DNA of 64,000 bases, from the NCBI GenBank assembly GCA_030490835.1, contig CM059972.1, positions 88,955,137-89,019,136 of the forward strand, given 5' to 3'. This document shows positions 12,501 through 23,901 of this stretch, in pieces (the first letter of the stretch is position 1; the number at the start of each line of letters is the position of its first letter). The stretch comes from Annona cherimola. Its lineage: Eukaryota; Streptophyta; Magnoliopsida; Magnoliales; Annonaceae. A program made the position numbers and the translations under genes. Under the pieces are notes generated by a model, which did not search any database, was not told the origin of the DNA, and saw nothing but the letters and a program-made list of their open reading frames with translations.

Positions 12501-13479
12501 TTTGCATGAGACGAAGTTGTTCACTTTTCATCCTTTCATGGTAGCTGCATTAACGATTTTTCTATAATTTTTTTCACATGAATAAATGCCCATTCATGTG
12601 TCCGTATATATCAGTTAGGTGAGTGCATATTTTATAAAATAAATTTTTTTTTTAAAAACAGCAACAATACTCCCTTGGACGTCCATGGTGCCACATTATG
12701 CTCACTTTGGAGCACTTCCTAGCTTCATAATGGTGGACATCCATTGCTGGATAATGCTTTGATTTTTATATTTCATAATAATGCATAAATACCCTGAAAA
12801 TGAGCTGCATTTGACACCTATTTTTCCATTAAAAACTTGCATTAATTCCATGGACTTTGGCATTTAATATGGTACATTTGAGGTGCAAAAGTCAACTATG
12901 CTCACCTTTTCCAATTCAGGTATTTTTTCATCATGTTATGCTTAATCTAAATCTTCCAAAATGTGAATCTCATAATTCCATTCGACCGTTTTAAATTTCA
13001 TCTCAATCCGATTTTCCTAGCTCAAGTTATACCCGTTTGAAGTTAACGGTTGGATTTAAGATATGATCAATAAATAATTACACTCATTTCATCAAGAATT
13101 TTCATAACTCAAAAATCTCATATTATCAAGCCCAACATCATCAACTTCCTTTTTAAATTTCACTTGAATCTGCCTTACAGGCGTTGAGTTATGAATTTTC
13201 TAGTGTTTTTTCACTAAACTTGACAATTATCATTTAAATTCCCATAATTCATAGTAAATAATTTAAAAAAATTATCCATGATGTATTGGTGTATTTTAAT
13301 CACCAACAATTTACTTTAATCCCATTGACCCATATCAGCTCATAGTGATTAATCGAATCATCAATGCTAATCTTTAACCCTAATTGCAATAATTAGCAAA
13401 ATCACATAAATCATTCAAAATTCATTAATTACACATATAATTACATGTGAATGATCAGGGCATATATTTGGGTCCTACA
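9556..13479 (-). mobile_element. Candidate long LTR or LTR remnant on the minus strand
   Basis: Read on the minus strand this block begins TGTAGGACCCAAATATAT, a plant Gypsy-like LTR start, and ends near GATTCACATTTACCA, giving TG...CA termini. A core-promoter-like CTTATAAAAGGG lies at about 12170-12162, about 1.3 kb inside, followed by a leader with a splice-donor-like CAAGTAAGTTG near 11967. No pol or gag motif is inside and no flanking 5-bp duplication was found, so a solo LTR is only one reading. Short open frames within it are not convincing genes. Confidence 0.4.
12164..12170 (-). promoter_or_regulatory. TATA box of the candidate LTR
   Basis: TATAAAA on the minus strand in a locally GC-richer context. 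It is the best promoter-like signal in the block and supports reading the LTR in the minus direction. Confidence 0.4.
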
Positions 13480-13499
13480 TAGGTTGGGTTTCACAAGCG

Positions 13500-13790
13500 C
13501 ACTGAGCTCAATGCATCCGGGTGTACAACACATATTTTTTTAAAATTATTTTTAAAAAATGTTTGTGAGACTGTTAATTTAGGTGTATTTAACATATATA
13601 TCAATTTTTAACATTTATGAAGACTTTTAGATTTTTTTATTTTTAAAAATCAGTGGCATTTTTAGTAATTTAAAATTACTAAAATGCCACTTATTTTTAA
13701 AAATCTAAAAAAAAATTAAAAATCTCCAAAATTGGTAAAAATTGATATATATATGTTGAATACACTTATATTAACCGTTTTGTAATTATT
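13500..13790. repeat. Fold-back element, copy C (right end truncated)
   Basis: Starts with AATGCATCCGGGTGTAC, then the family arm (ACTGTTAATTTAGGTGTATT). The inverted arm returns at 13681-13780 (TGCCACTTATTTTTAAAAA, then ACACTTATATTAACCG). The right outer terminus is missing where homology to the AT74 intron begins. Confidence 0.75.
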
Positions 13791-13794
13791 TTTG

Positions 13795-15240
13795 CCATTA
13801 ATGTATATAAATATCAAATAATAAATTTTAGAAGCTTATTAAATTTTCATTAAATTATAACATTGAACGTATATTTCAGTTAACATCCTTTATAATATAG
13901 ATTTTAAAATATTTCACTAATAACCCTATAAATTATAATTGTTTTTTCAAATTCAACACAACACTAAAAATTTAAAACTATTTACATACAATAAAATTTT
14001 AATTTGAGGTATTCGAATTTTGTTTGGAAGAAATAAATATTGATTCAAGTGAAATAAAAATAAGATTTTAGATTAAGTAAATAATTTTATTCAAAGTAAC
14101 TTTGATATTTGGATATTGATTATTTCACACTAGCTATATTTTGGTGTTATAAAAATTTTACAGCTGCAAAATTGACATTTTATATGTTTCTGAAGTAAAT
14201 TCTTTATTTCCTTAGCATATATTATACTTCTCTCATGCAATCGTCTTCTGTGAATAAAAAATATTATTATATTTACGACAATATCATTTTTTTGAAAATT
14301 TTATCAATAAAATTTTAAAAATTAGAAATTAGCAATTGAATTTCTTTTTAAAAATTTTAATAAAATTTTTTTAACGATCATTAAATTCCAAACATCAGCC
14401 AATGAGGTGCCAGAGAAGTTGACATTCATTTTACTTCTGTTCACATGCTCATGTAGAAAAAAGAAAAAATCGTGTTTTCTAATATTCTGTCCTAAAAGCT
14501 TGCGCAGGTATTTTTCAATGATAAACAAATATAAAATAAATAGACCACCAAATATATGTCAGGCATTCATCAAAAGATGATTAAGTGAGTTTTGAATATT
14601 TGACCATAGAAAGATTTTACGATTGCTAATAAAATTTTCACTTGATTTAGCATAATAAGAGAGAACAGAACGACTTATTTTAATTTTTAATCAAATATTT
14701 ATGCTTATATAACTACTAATTAAATTCTTATTAAGAGACTAACATTCAAATGGTTAAATCGCTAAAATAAATGAAATATTTTTTATTTTTATCACTCTTC
14801 TTAATTAATATTTTTATTCTTTTTTAATTTTAAAAATAATTTTTCTCTATATTTTTATTAAATTTATTGGACTTGTAAATGACATTTTAATTTTTATTAA
14901 TTATTTTACTTTTAAATAAATAACCTGAAATGTTTTGTCTGATGCCCCTTCCCTGTAGCATTGTCAGATGTTAAACAAATAACCTGAAATTTTATGTATT
15001 TGACCATTGAGAGATTTTAGAGCCACACAATAAATTTCACTTCACTTAGCGTAATAATAAAGAATGAACAACGTATTTTAATTTTTATATTTGGTTTTGA
15101 TGGCCGTGGGATAAAATTACATAAATTATATTGTAATTTGAGCAGTGTTTAGGAATTTACATAAAATAAACTTTCATTTCAAAAGGGTTAAAGTTCTTAC
15201 TTTGAAACGCTCAATGCCTGTTGTTTTGAACTAAGGTCTG
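13795..15240 (+). pseudogene. Orphan intron-like copy of the AT74-type gene, no exons
   Basis: This block aligns along its length, with gaps, to the intron of the two AT74-type genes (51300-51960 and 60556-61216). Clear anchors are TTTAGCATAATAAGAGAG with ACAGAACGACTTATTTTAATTTT at 14646 and 51601, TTTGGTTTTGATGG(C)CGTGGGATAAAATTAC at 15093, and GTGTTTAGGAATTTACA at 15146. Neither exon is found on its borders: a fold-back element abuts the left, and MITE 15272-15540 lies just right. It is either the remnant of a third paralogue or a repeat also present in the AT74 intron. Confidence 0.55.
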
Positions 15241-15271
15241 GTTCCTAGGCAAACAATTTTTACCCGGGTTA

Positions 15272-15540
15272 GGGTGTGTTTGGCGATTAATAAAAAATGT
15301 CAAGTTAAAACTTTTCAATCTAAAACTTTTCACTCTCCATAACTATCATATTTTTTAATCATTTTTTCACATTTTCCTATACAACCACCCTACTTTTCAA
15401 TCATTTCTACATAACTAACCTATGTATTTTAATTTTATCATTTTTACTACTCATCATTACTCTTATCATATCACATCATTTGACAACTTTTACTCTTTAA
15501 AATTTTTCATCAAAAGTTTTATTCATTACCAAACACACCA
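15272..15540. mobile_element. Tourist-like MITE, GGGTGTGTTTGG family
   Basis: A 269-bp element with ends GGGTGTGTTTGG (left) and TGGTGTGTTTGG (right, inward), flanked by TTA at 15269-15271 and 15541-15543. The interior (CTTTTCACTCTCCATAACTA ... TCATATCACATCATTTGACA) is shared with the copies at 23117, 34437, 50894, 58645 and 60150. Confidence 0.85.
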
Positions 15541-15543
15541 TTA

Positions 15544-16390
15544 AATGCAAAAACATCGTATCAACCGTCTATTTTGAACGTGAGGTTGAGATTTGTTGGG
15601 GTAAATTTGGAAGGTATGTTGCGCACACTTGCGTGGCTGTGAGGGGCTAGCTGCACATGCTCACAAGTACGTGTGGGCTGGCGAAAGTCTCCTGCCTTCT
15701 TTCTGTGCTTTCGAGGGGAGAAAAACATCGTGAGGAGGAAAAAGCGAAAGAGGGAGATAAAAGAAAGGATCACGACAGCAAGTGAAGTTGCCGGTTGTCG
15801 TCTTTTGCTGTTCCTAACGCCGGTCGTCGTCGCATCTGTTGCTGGACAAGAGCCCTAGGATCCTATATATTTTGTGGAGGGAATTTTTGCCGATCACCAT
15901 TATTTCTAAAGATTTTTCTTGTTATTAATCCTTTTAGGAAAATTCCCTTCTAACATTTCCTTCTTTAGGATAAAAAAGCCACTGAAGAATATTTTGTTTG
16001 GAGCGGATTTAGAACATGGAATGTAGTAATGCACGCATGTGCCGACAAGAGCATCCATTTATTTTTTATGCTGGAGCACTACGGGCAGGCGGGCATGTTG
16101 GTTAAGCATCAATTTTACCTTCAAATCATAAAAATTTTGCTGGTTTTTTTTTAAAATTTTCTATTTAATTCATTTACTTTTAATTTAATTTTTTCTTATA
16201 TAGAAAATATTTTTTCAAAGTTACAATATTTATATAATAACTTAATGCTAAAGAATAAAAAGTCTCAATTGATGTGAGAAATTACGTAATTGTGCTATAT
16301 ATTAAATAAAAATTATGGTATAAATTAAATATTTTAATTAAAGTTAAAATAATTATTTTTTGTTAAGTGAAAATACTCAAAAAATTAATT
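15544..16390. other. No gene recognised
   Basis: A GC-richer patch at 15590-15870 contains open frames on both strands without recognisable domains; the rest is AT-rich. It may be promoter or leader sequence of something lost, but there is no support for a specific call. Confidence 0.4.
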
Positions 16391-16393
16391 TTT

Positions 16394-16550
16394 AGGCAAC
16401 AGAGGAGACGTGTGAATTGTACAAGTTTTTATAGATTTAATCCACTTAGTTCGGAAAAACTTAGTTAGGAAAATGATTCAGTGTCATAAATGCATTGTGT
16501 TTACAATTAAATAATTTAATTTTAATTCAAATTAAATTAATATCTATCAC
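16394..16550. repeat. Left copy of the direct repeat flanking the viral insertion
   Basis: About 155 bp starting TTAGGCAACAGAGGAGAC. It matches 19665-19800 in the same orientation with a handful of changes and one small extra piece (AACTTAGTTAGGAA at about 16459). The pair brackets the endogenous pararetrovirus block. Confidence 0.85.
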
Positions 16551-16564
16551 AATTTTGGTCACAG

Positions 16565-18023
16565 TATGGAATAGAAAAATTACCATTCCAAAAGAATATT
16601 ATGAAAAAATCAAAATATCCTAAATCAAAACCTTATAAAAGAACTCCTCATCAAAATTATGAAAGACCTAATTATCCTAAAAAACCATCTAAAAAGAATT
16701 ATAGAAAATATTATAAAACTGAACCAAAATATTCTAAGTCTAAAAAAGATATTATATGCTACAAATGTGGTAAAACTGGACATTATACTTCAAAATGTTA
16801 TAAAAGACAGGTTAAAGAATTATTAGCAAAAGAAAATCTAAGTCTTAAAATTATAACTAAAAAACTTAAGGAAGTAACCGTAACATCTAGCGAAGAATCA
16901 AGCGATGAATCTGAAATATCAGATAATATTCAATTAAATAATCTAGAAAACAATACTGATCAGATTCCGAATCAGATCATACATGTCATTGTTCTTATTC
17001 TCCAAATAGCTATCAAACTTTTGACTCTGAATATCACTCTCTAAATATGTTAAATTCTACAGATAAAACATTTTTAGACTTAATAAATCAAATTCAACAT
17101 CATCAACAAAAAGCTGATTTATTAACAAAATTCTTAAATATTTCAAACCAAAAATCCCCTGAGGAGGGATGGTCTTCTCTCAATGAATCATCAACGTCAT
17201 TATTTAATATAATAGAACATCAAGAGAAATATTTAAAAACAGTTCCAAATCCTCCAACTATTTCTGAATTATGTCAAGAAATAAAGAAAATGAAACAAGA
17301 AATTGTAGAATTAAAACATAGAATTCAAATATTATAATTTCAAAATATAACAGATAATCAAACCCAGCAATGGCAAGAACAAGAAGAAGAATTTGAATAA
17401 GAGTTAAACAACATTATAAAGAAAATGATCTCAATCAGCTTGAATCATCCTTACATACTCTATATCAAACCCATAAAATTATATCATAAAAACAGTATTC
17501 AAAAATTACTCTAAAAATTATAGATTATCCTGAAGATTTCTCTATAAAACTTATAGTCTTAATTGACTCAGGAGCAGATTTGAATTGTATAAAAGAAGGC
17601 ATAATTCCTCTTAAATATTTTGAAAAAATAAATTTGTCAATAGCTACAGCTGATGGCATAGATATGACAGTAAAATATAAACTATCAAAAGCTCATATAT
17701 GCAATAAAAATATTTTCTTCCAAACACCATTCATATTAATAAAAAATATGCAACAAAAAATTATATTAGGAACACATTTCTTACAAATGATTAAACTTTT
17801 TATAGTAATAGATGAAGGAATCCATACTAATATACAAAATAAAGAATTAGTATTCTCATTTATAAAACCTCCAGAAATGTCTTTATTGGCAGAATTAAAA
17901 GAAACTTTATTATACAAGAAAATGTTTTTATGTTATCTTAAAGAACAAAATACTATAAAGAATATAGAACAACAAATTAAAGGATCTCTACAAAAGCATA
18001 TAGAAGATTTTCATAAAAATTAA
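16565..18023 (+). pseudogene. Endogenous caulimovirid fragment: coat-protein zinc knuckle and aspartic protease
   Basis: Plus-strand part of an integrated plant pararetrovirus. A Lys/Tyr-rich basic stretch (from 16601) leads into a CCHC knuckle, CYKCGKTGHYTSKC (16758-16799), followed by a Ser/Glu-rich acidic tail, the usual C-terminal layout of a Caulimoviridae coat protein. A coiled-coil-like frame follows (17047-17337). After stops, a retropepsin-like protease region begins with LIDSGAD (17559-17579) and a later IILGTHF (17761-17781) like the family's second motif; it ends in a stop at 18021. At least two frame breaks separate the pieces, and no reverse transcriptase or RNase H follows. It cannot encode a working virus. 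The genus is uncertain; petuvirus- or florendovirus-like. Confidence 0.75.
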
Positions 18024-19625
18024 GTTTAAAAGTAATAAATTGGAAGGATCTTCTTTTTTAATAGATGGATTTGTTTCAGCTATAGTTTGTAAATACTTTT
18101 TATCTCTATATTTATTATCAATTTGTTCAAGTTTTTATTTTAAATTATTTATTCCTGAGGGCATAAAAAAGGGAGGAACGGACGGAGTTGCTTCCGGTTC
18201 TTGTGGAAAGTCTAGATGAATATCTAAGGGTTTTTTAAAGAATGATAAGTTTTGTTTAGCTGATTTTGGAGTTATTTTTTCTTTTCCTTTTTCTAATTGT
18301 TTTTTATATTAATAAGTTTATTGTTGAAAAAATTATTTTGTTCGATTAATTGAGACAAATCTTTTAAATGGACTGTCATTTCTTTATAACAACATTTTTT
18401 ATAGGGTTCTTGGACTATAAGTCCTTCTAGTTCTTTATTTGTTCATCCTTCTTTCAGGTTAAATATTGATATCAGTTACAGGTGGAGGGGTCATAGATGG
18501 AGATGGATTAGAAGACTCAGAGGTATCTGGTTGTTGTAACATATTTACTTATAACAAAACTTGTTCACCATACCATTTAAAGAAAGGAACATTTTGTTTA
18601 ATGTTTTCACAATAATAAAATTATTTTCTTATAATTGGTTTTAATTCTTCTAATTTATAAGTCTTAGATATACATTCTCTTTTTTCTTTGTTTTTTGGTG
18701 ATTTATAATCCTTTAGTAAGGTTTCTTTATCAAATATAAATGATGATTTTTCAATAATTTGATTTAGTTGAAAATCTGATTCTGACAATTCTATTTTTGG
18801 TTTAGCAATATTTTGATCATAATGTAGAGGAAATCTACTCGTAGAAGGAATATGAGACGTTGATCTTTTTTCTAATAATGGTGTTGAAGGTGTTGATTTT
18901 AAAGTGATTTTAGGAGTTATAAGTCTAGAAATACTAAAAGAATGTTTTCTGTTGGTTGGTTCGAAATTTAATATTATATTGTCTGGAGTTTTTGTTATAG
19001 CTTCTATTTTTTCAGCTGACTGTTCTAGAATTTCAGGTGATAAGTCATTATCACTTTTCCATTCGGTTGGAAAGTTTATATCAGACCATAAAATTCTTTT
19101 AGGTTTAATTCTCTTATGTATAGGGTTAGTTAAAAAATATGGGTTAGCACCTTTTTTTGAGTAACCAAAGATCTTGGCACTAAGGTTTTCATGACTTTAT
19201 AATAAATTCTATATTGTATACATAAAAGTTTAGATTCTAATTTCATGTTGAATCCTTATGTTTGAATTAATAATGATAATACATCTAAAGCATATGGATC
19301 TAATAAACTAATAGAGAAATTTGGAAAGCTATTAAAATATACAGGATCAACATGTAATGATGTTTGCAATATTCCTAAAATAGAATCTGAAGATTGCCGG
19401 TGTCTATTATCTTTTAAACATGCTAATACTGAGACTTGAAGACCAGCTCGAACTAAAGGTTGAATAGCAATTTGTATTAGTCCAAAGTGTAGAAATTTAT
19501 ATTCTTTATTACATAAATCTTTTAAAGCTTTTTTCTGTAATAGCTGAATTTGATGAGAACCTTCTCCGAATTCTAATACAGTTCTAATGTTTTAATTCTG
19601 TATTAGGTTCTAAAATCAAATGGTA
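18024..19625 (-). pseudogene. Endogenous caulimovirid fragment: movement protein and downstream region, inverted
   Basis: Minus strand. From about 19590 the translation matches a Caulimoviridae movement protein of the 30K superfamily, with FLHFGLIQIAIQPLVRAG and FPNFSISLLDPYALD as clear hallmarks. An in-frame stop (19258-19256) interrupts it, and the frame then continues with NMKLESKLLC. A shift near 19150 precedes a conserved post-movement-protein motif, WSDINFPTEW (about 19089-19060), and an open stretch runs to about 18660. Farther left are coat-protein-proximal pieces in several frames with more stops. It converges tail-to-tail with the plus-strand viral fragment near 18030, so the locus is a rearranged, dead copy. 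Such copies in plants are known sources of small RNAs. Confidence 0.75.
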
Positions 19626-19664
19626 CCCAAGGTACCATTATTTTAATAAATAGATTTATTTTTT

Positions 19665-19800
19665 AGGCAACAGGGGAGACCTGTGAACTGTACAAGTTTT
19701 TATAGATTTAATCCACTTAGTTCGGAAAATGATTCGATGTCATAAATTCATTGTGTTTACAATTAAACAATTTAATTTTAATTCAAATTAAATTAATATT
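19665..19800. repeat. Right copy of the direct repeat flanking the viral insertion
   Basis: Starts TTAGGCAACAGGGGAGAC and ends in AAATTAAATTAATATTTA. Same orientation as 16394-16550 and clearly homologous, lacking the small internal extra piece. Confidence 0.85.
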
Positions 19801-19834
19801 TATTTTAATTTTAATTTTATTATTGTTAGTTTAA

Positions 19835-20052
19835 GTTTTGATTACCAATGGAGTGGCCAATATAAGAATCTCAATTGCCGCTGTGTGTGGGTTTTATCTC
19901 CCCTTGGTGGGATTTTCGACCTAGTTATTATTTAGGAGTCATCTCCCTCTATGATATTTAGGAGAAATGGTTTCTTCTGTTGATATTTGGGAGCTTGTTG
20001 TTTCCTTTTGGAAAATTATAAAAGCTATCTCAAATATACACCAATGAAAAAA
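19835..20052 (+). mobile_element. Degenerate SINE
   Basis: The 3' half (TTGATATTTGGGAGCTTGTTG ... then A-rich end at 20045) matches the tail of the SINE at 38421-38687. The 5' half is divergent and no clear Pol III B box or target duplication remains. Confidence 0.5.
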
Positions 20053-21029
20053 AAGGTTTTGATCGACCTAAATTTTTATTATAAGAAAATGCAATATAAA
20101 TTTTGGCCATGAAAATAATTTATATATTTTTATTTAAAAATTAAATGAAAAATAATAAAATTAATGTAAATGTAAATTTACATGTAACGAGTAGAGCACT
20201 CATGTAACGCGTTTATGTAAATTAAATCTACATGTAAATTGATTAAAAGTTCTGAAATTAATCTATTTATATAGGCATCTTAACTCAGCCCGTAGAACAC
20301 TCATGTAATTAGTATATTTATTTAATTGAAATTGGTATATATTTTTAACTTATTTTTATTAAATTTACCTTTAACTTTGAGCTACGTATATTTTACGTTT
20401 ATTAAAGCTACCTTCAACATAATTAATGTTGATATAAAATTAATTGACGAAGATAATCATTTTTCATAGAGTTAATCTTTAATTCAAATTGATTTTTACT
20501 GTATTTTTAGATAAATTTTAAAATAAAAACTTTATTTTTGGTTTCGCATGAAAAATATTTTTATTTTATAAAATTTCTTTCTAATTGATTTATTTTCATT
20601 TAATTTAAATTAATATCAGAATTTATTTTCCTTTTGAAATAACATTTAAAATAAAATTCAAAAGTTGATATGTTTTAAATTTTTATCTAAACTACAATAC
20701 CTAGTTACAATTTTATAGCTAAAAACTCACTATCGCGTTATATATAAATATACGAAATTACAGATCAGTTATATATAAGACCTAATAATAAGAAATTTAA
20801 AATATTAATCACTAATATATAAATATTTGTACTCAATTATATATATTTGAAAGGTTTAAGATGCATTTAATTGAAATAATAATTTATAATTTATTTTAAA
20901 ATAAAATTCAATGTTTAATGTTTTTAATTTTTTATATAAATTATCAGAATATTATTTTAGAAAATTTAGATAATTCCGTATTGATTAAATTTAATCTAAA
21001 TTAATATCTATATTTATTTAATTAATTTA
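20053..21029. other. AT-rich, no feature recognised
   Basis: Stops in all frames and no structure I can define, apart from a weak internal repetition of TACATGTAA(C/A) near 20188-20235. Confidence 0.55.
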
Positions 21030-22290
21030 ATTTAAATACTATTAGATGAAGTTAGATATTGTTAGATTTTATTCAATATTGTTAGATGTCATTAGATATT
21101 GTTAGATATCATTAAGTGTTGTTAGATGTCATTGGATCCTATTAGACTTCGTTAAATACTAGTGGATATTGGTAGATTTAGATGAATTTAATTAAATCAT
21201 ATTAAAAAAATTTAATTAATATATTTAAAGTATAAATGACCTTATAAGGAGCTTAATAATATATTACAAGCGTCAAATTAGGATTATCATATTAATTATA
21301 AAAATTACATGTTGATAGATTTGATTAGATGCTATTAGATGTTATTAGATGTCGTAAGATGTTGTCAGATGTCGTTAGATTCTATTAGACGTAGTTAAAC
21401 CTTGTTAGATGCTGTTAGATTTAAATGAATTTAATTAAATTCTATTAAATAAGTTCTAATTAATGTATTTAAGATATAAATAACCTTATAAGAAGCTTAT
21501 GAATATATTGCTAGGTTAAATTAAGATTATCATATTAATTATAAAATTTAAATATTGTTAGATGCTGTTAAATGTTGGTAGATATTGTTAGATTCTATTA
21601 GACATCATTAGATGCTATCACGTATTGTTAGATTCAGATGCATTTAATTAAATCCTATTAAATACATTTTAATTAATGTATCTAATGTATAAATGACCTT
21701 ATAAGGAGCCTAAGAATATACTATCAGCATTAAATTAGGATTATCATATTAGTTATAAAAATTCAATGTTGTTAGATTCTATTGGACGTTGTTATATATT
21801 GTTAGATATTTTTAGATGTTGTTGGATACTGTTAAATTATATTAGACGTCGTTAAATACTGTTAGATGTTGTTAGATTTAGATGAATTCAATTAAATCCT
21901 GTTAAATAATTTTTAATTAATATATTTAAGGTATAAATGATCTTATAAGGAACTTGGGAACATATTACCTGTGTTAAATTAGGATTATCATATTAATTAT
22001 ATAAATTAGATATTGTTAAATTTTGTCAGATATTATTAAATGTCGTTAGATCATGTTAGGCTTCGTTAAACACTATTAAATACTGTTAGATTAATTAGAT
22101 ATACAAAATCCGCTTAACTAAGCTCCAACTTGTGATAAAGACATAAATAACCTTATAAAGAATTTAAAAAATATATTATAAGTGTTAAATTATAATTAGC
22201 TTATATAATAAAAGTTGAACATTTTTAGATGTCGGTAGATTTCATTAGATATTATAAGATGTCGTTAGATGCGGTTAGATTTGGTAATAT
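21030..22290. repeat. Tandem TTAGAT-rich repeat, inverted relative to 4265-4960
   Basis: About five units of 205-250 bp. Each contains TTAATTAATGTATTTAAG, then TATAAATGACCTTATAAGG, TAAATTAGGATTATCATATT and a run of TGTTAGATGT(T/C). Reverse-complemented, these match the repeat at 4265-4960. Non-coding. Confidence 0.75.
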
Positions 22291-23116
22291 TTCAAAATTT
22301 ATAAAAATTAGTAAATTCTAAAAATTTTAAAAATAAATTTAGAAAATGTTATTCTCAAGAGTATCTTATTTACATAAACTTTAAATAATATAATATGTAT
22401 TTGATATATAAAATATTTTCTCAATTTTATCAATTATTGTGAATCTTAATAAAAATAATATTTTCAACATAAATATTTTTAAGAAATATCAAAATTTGAA
22501 AAATTATATCTACATATGTTTTATGAGTATTTAACATAAATTTCATTAAAAAATCAAACAGGCTCATGTTTTCAAGTGGGACGTAGTCTCGTACTGCTTA
22601 TGCCTTCAGCTGTTAGAATTTAGATCCAATTTCGGTCCCCGCGACGGCCAAGAAAAAGAGAGAAAAAAAGTGCTTTCCACTAGCACTTACACAGTTAATT
22701 TATATATATATATTTTATAAAAATGTTAGCTTGAGTGCATTTAATTTATTGGAAAATTTAAATTTTTTTTATATTTATATATATTTCTAAATGTAAAAAA
22801 TTAATAGTTTTTAGAATATTAATTTGTTTCTTATTCTCCATGTTTATTTTTGAAATTCATAAAGTATATGTTCAAAATTTATAAAATTTAGTACGTAAAT
22901 TAAAATCACTTGTATCAACTTTTTTATGATGAAAAAATAAAAATGAACTAGTATGCTTGGGTTAACCAATTTATTAATTACGAAGGCTTGAGGCTCAACA
23001 TTTGATTTTTTTAATTTTAAAAACCACATACGGTATTAAAACATCTTATTTTATCACGCTATCAAAAAATAATTTGTATTATAACTTATTTCGTTCAGAA
23101 AAATTAGCATCTTTTG
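22291..23116. other. AT-rich, no feature recognised
   Basis: No coding or repeat structure except a short GC-richer patch at 22570-22680. Confidence 0.5.
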
Positions 23117-23383
23117 ATAGTATGGGTAAATTTGTTTACAACAAAATTTTTTTCAACTAAAACTTTCTCAATTAAAACTTGTTATTCTCTACAACTACCA
23201 TATTTTTTAATTAATTTTCGAGTTCTTTTTTACAGCTACGCTAATTTAAAGAACCTATCTATTTTAACTTTATTATTTTTATTTTTCATCATTACTCATA
23301 TCATATCATTTTTTTTACCAATTTAAGACTTTTACACTAAAATTTTTTTTATTCAAATATTTTATCACTTTCCAAACACACTC
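23117..23383. mobile_element. Tourist-like MITE, divergent copy
   Basis: The interior matches the GGGTGTGTTTGG family (TTATTCTCTACAACTACCAT, ACTCATATCATATCA) and the right end reads CCAAACACACTC before TAA. The left terminus is eroded, so its exact start is uncertain. Confidence 0.6.
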
Positions 23384-23901
23384 TAAATACAGGCCGATTT
23401 ATGTAACCGGGTTATATAAAAGTATTTTTTTATAATCCCCTACATTTTTTAGATTTTGATGTTTAATAGAAAACTCAATTTATTCATTGTATTTAACACC
23501 ATTTGTTTAGCTAAGAGGTCAAGTTTCTTCTAAATCCAATATATACATAGGCCACATTTTCTGAAATATGGGTATATTCATGTGTAAATTAAAAAAATAT
23601 TTAAATCTATTCACTTATATATTAGAATTTAACAATACTTTATCGAATCATTTATTCACATACTTGTCATATTTTAGATAGTTTAGAGGTTGAAAATACT
23701 ACTTAAAAATTAAAAATTAATATTAAATTATTTTATTATGTTTATTTTATACATTTGTAGATGAAGCCCATATACACTGATACTGGACAAATGAAAGAGT
23801 TTTTATGACAATATAAATGATGTTAAATATAATGGATTGAATGAATTTTCCATAAACCATTTAGATACTAAAAATGGAGGGGGTTATATAGAAGATAGAT
23901 G

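Noticed and set aside
18904..19164. 86-codon plus-strand frame with hydrophobic stretches
   Set aside because: It is antisense to the viral WSDINFPTEW region on the minus strand, where the similarity to Caulimoviridae is clear.
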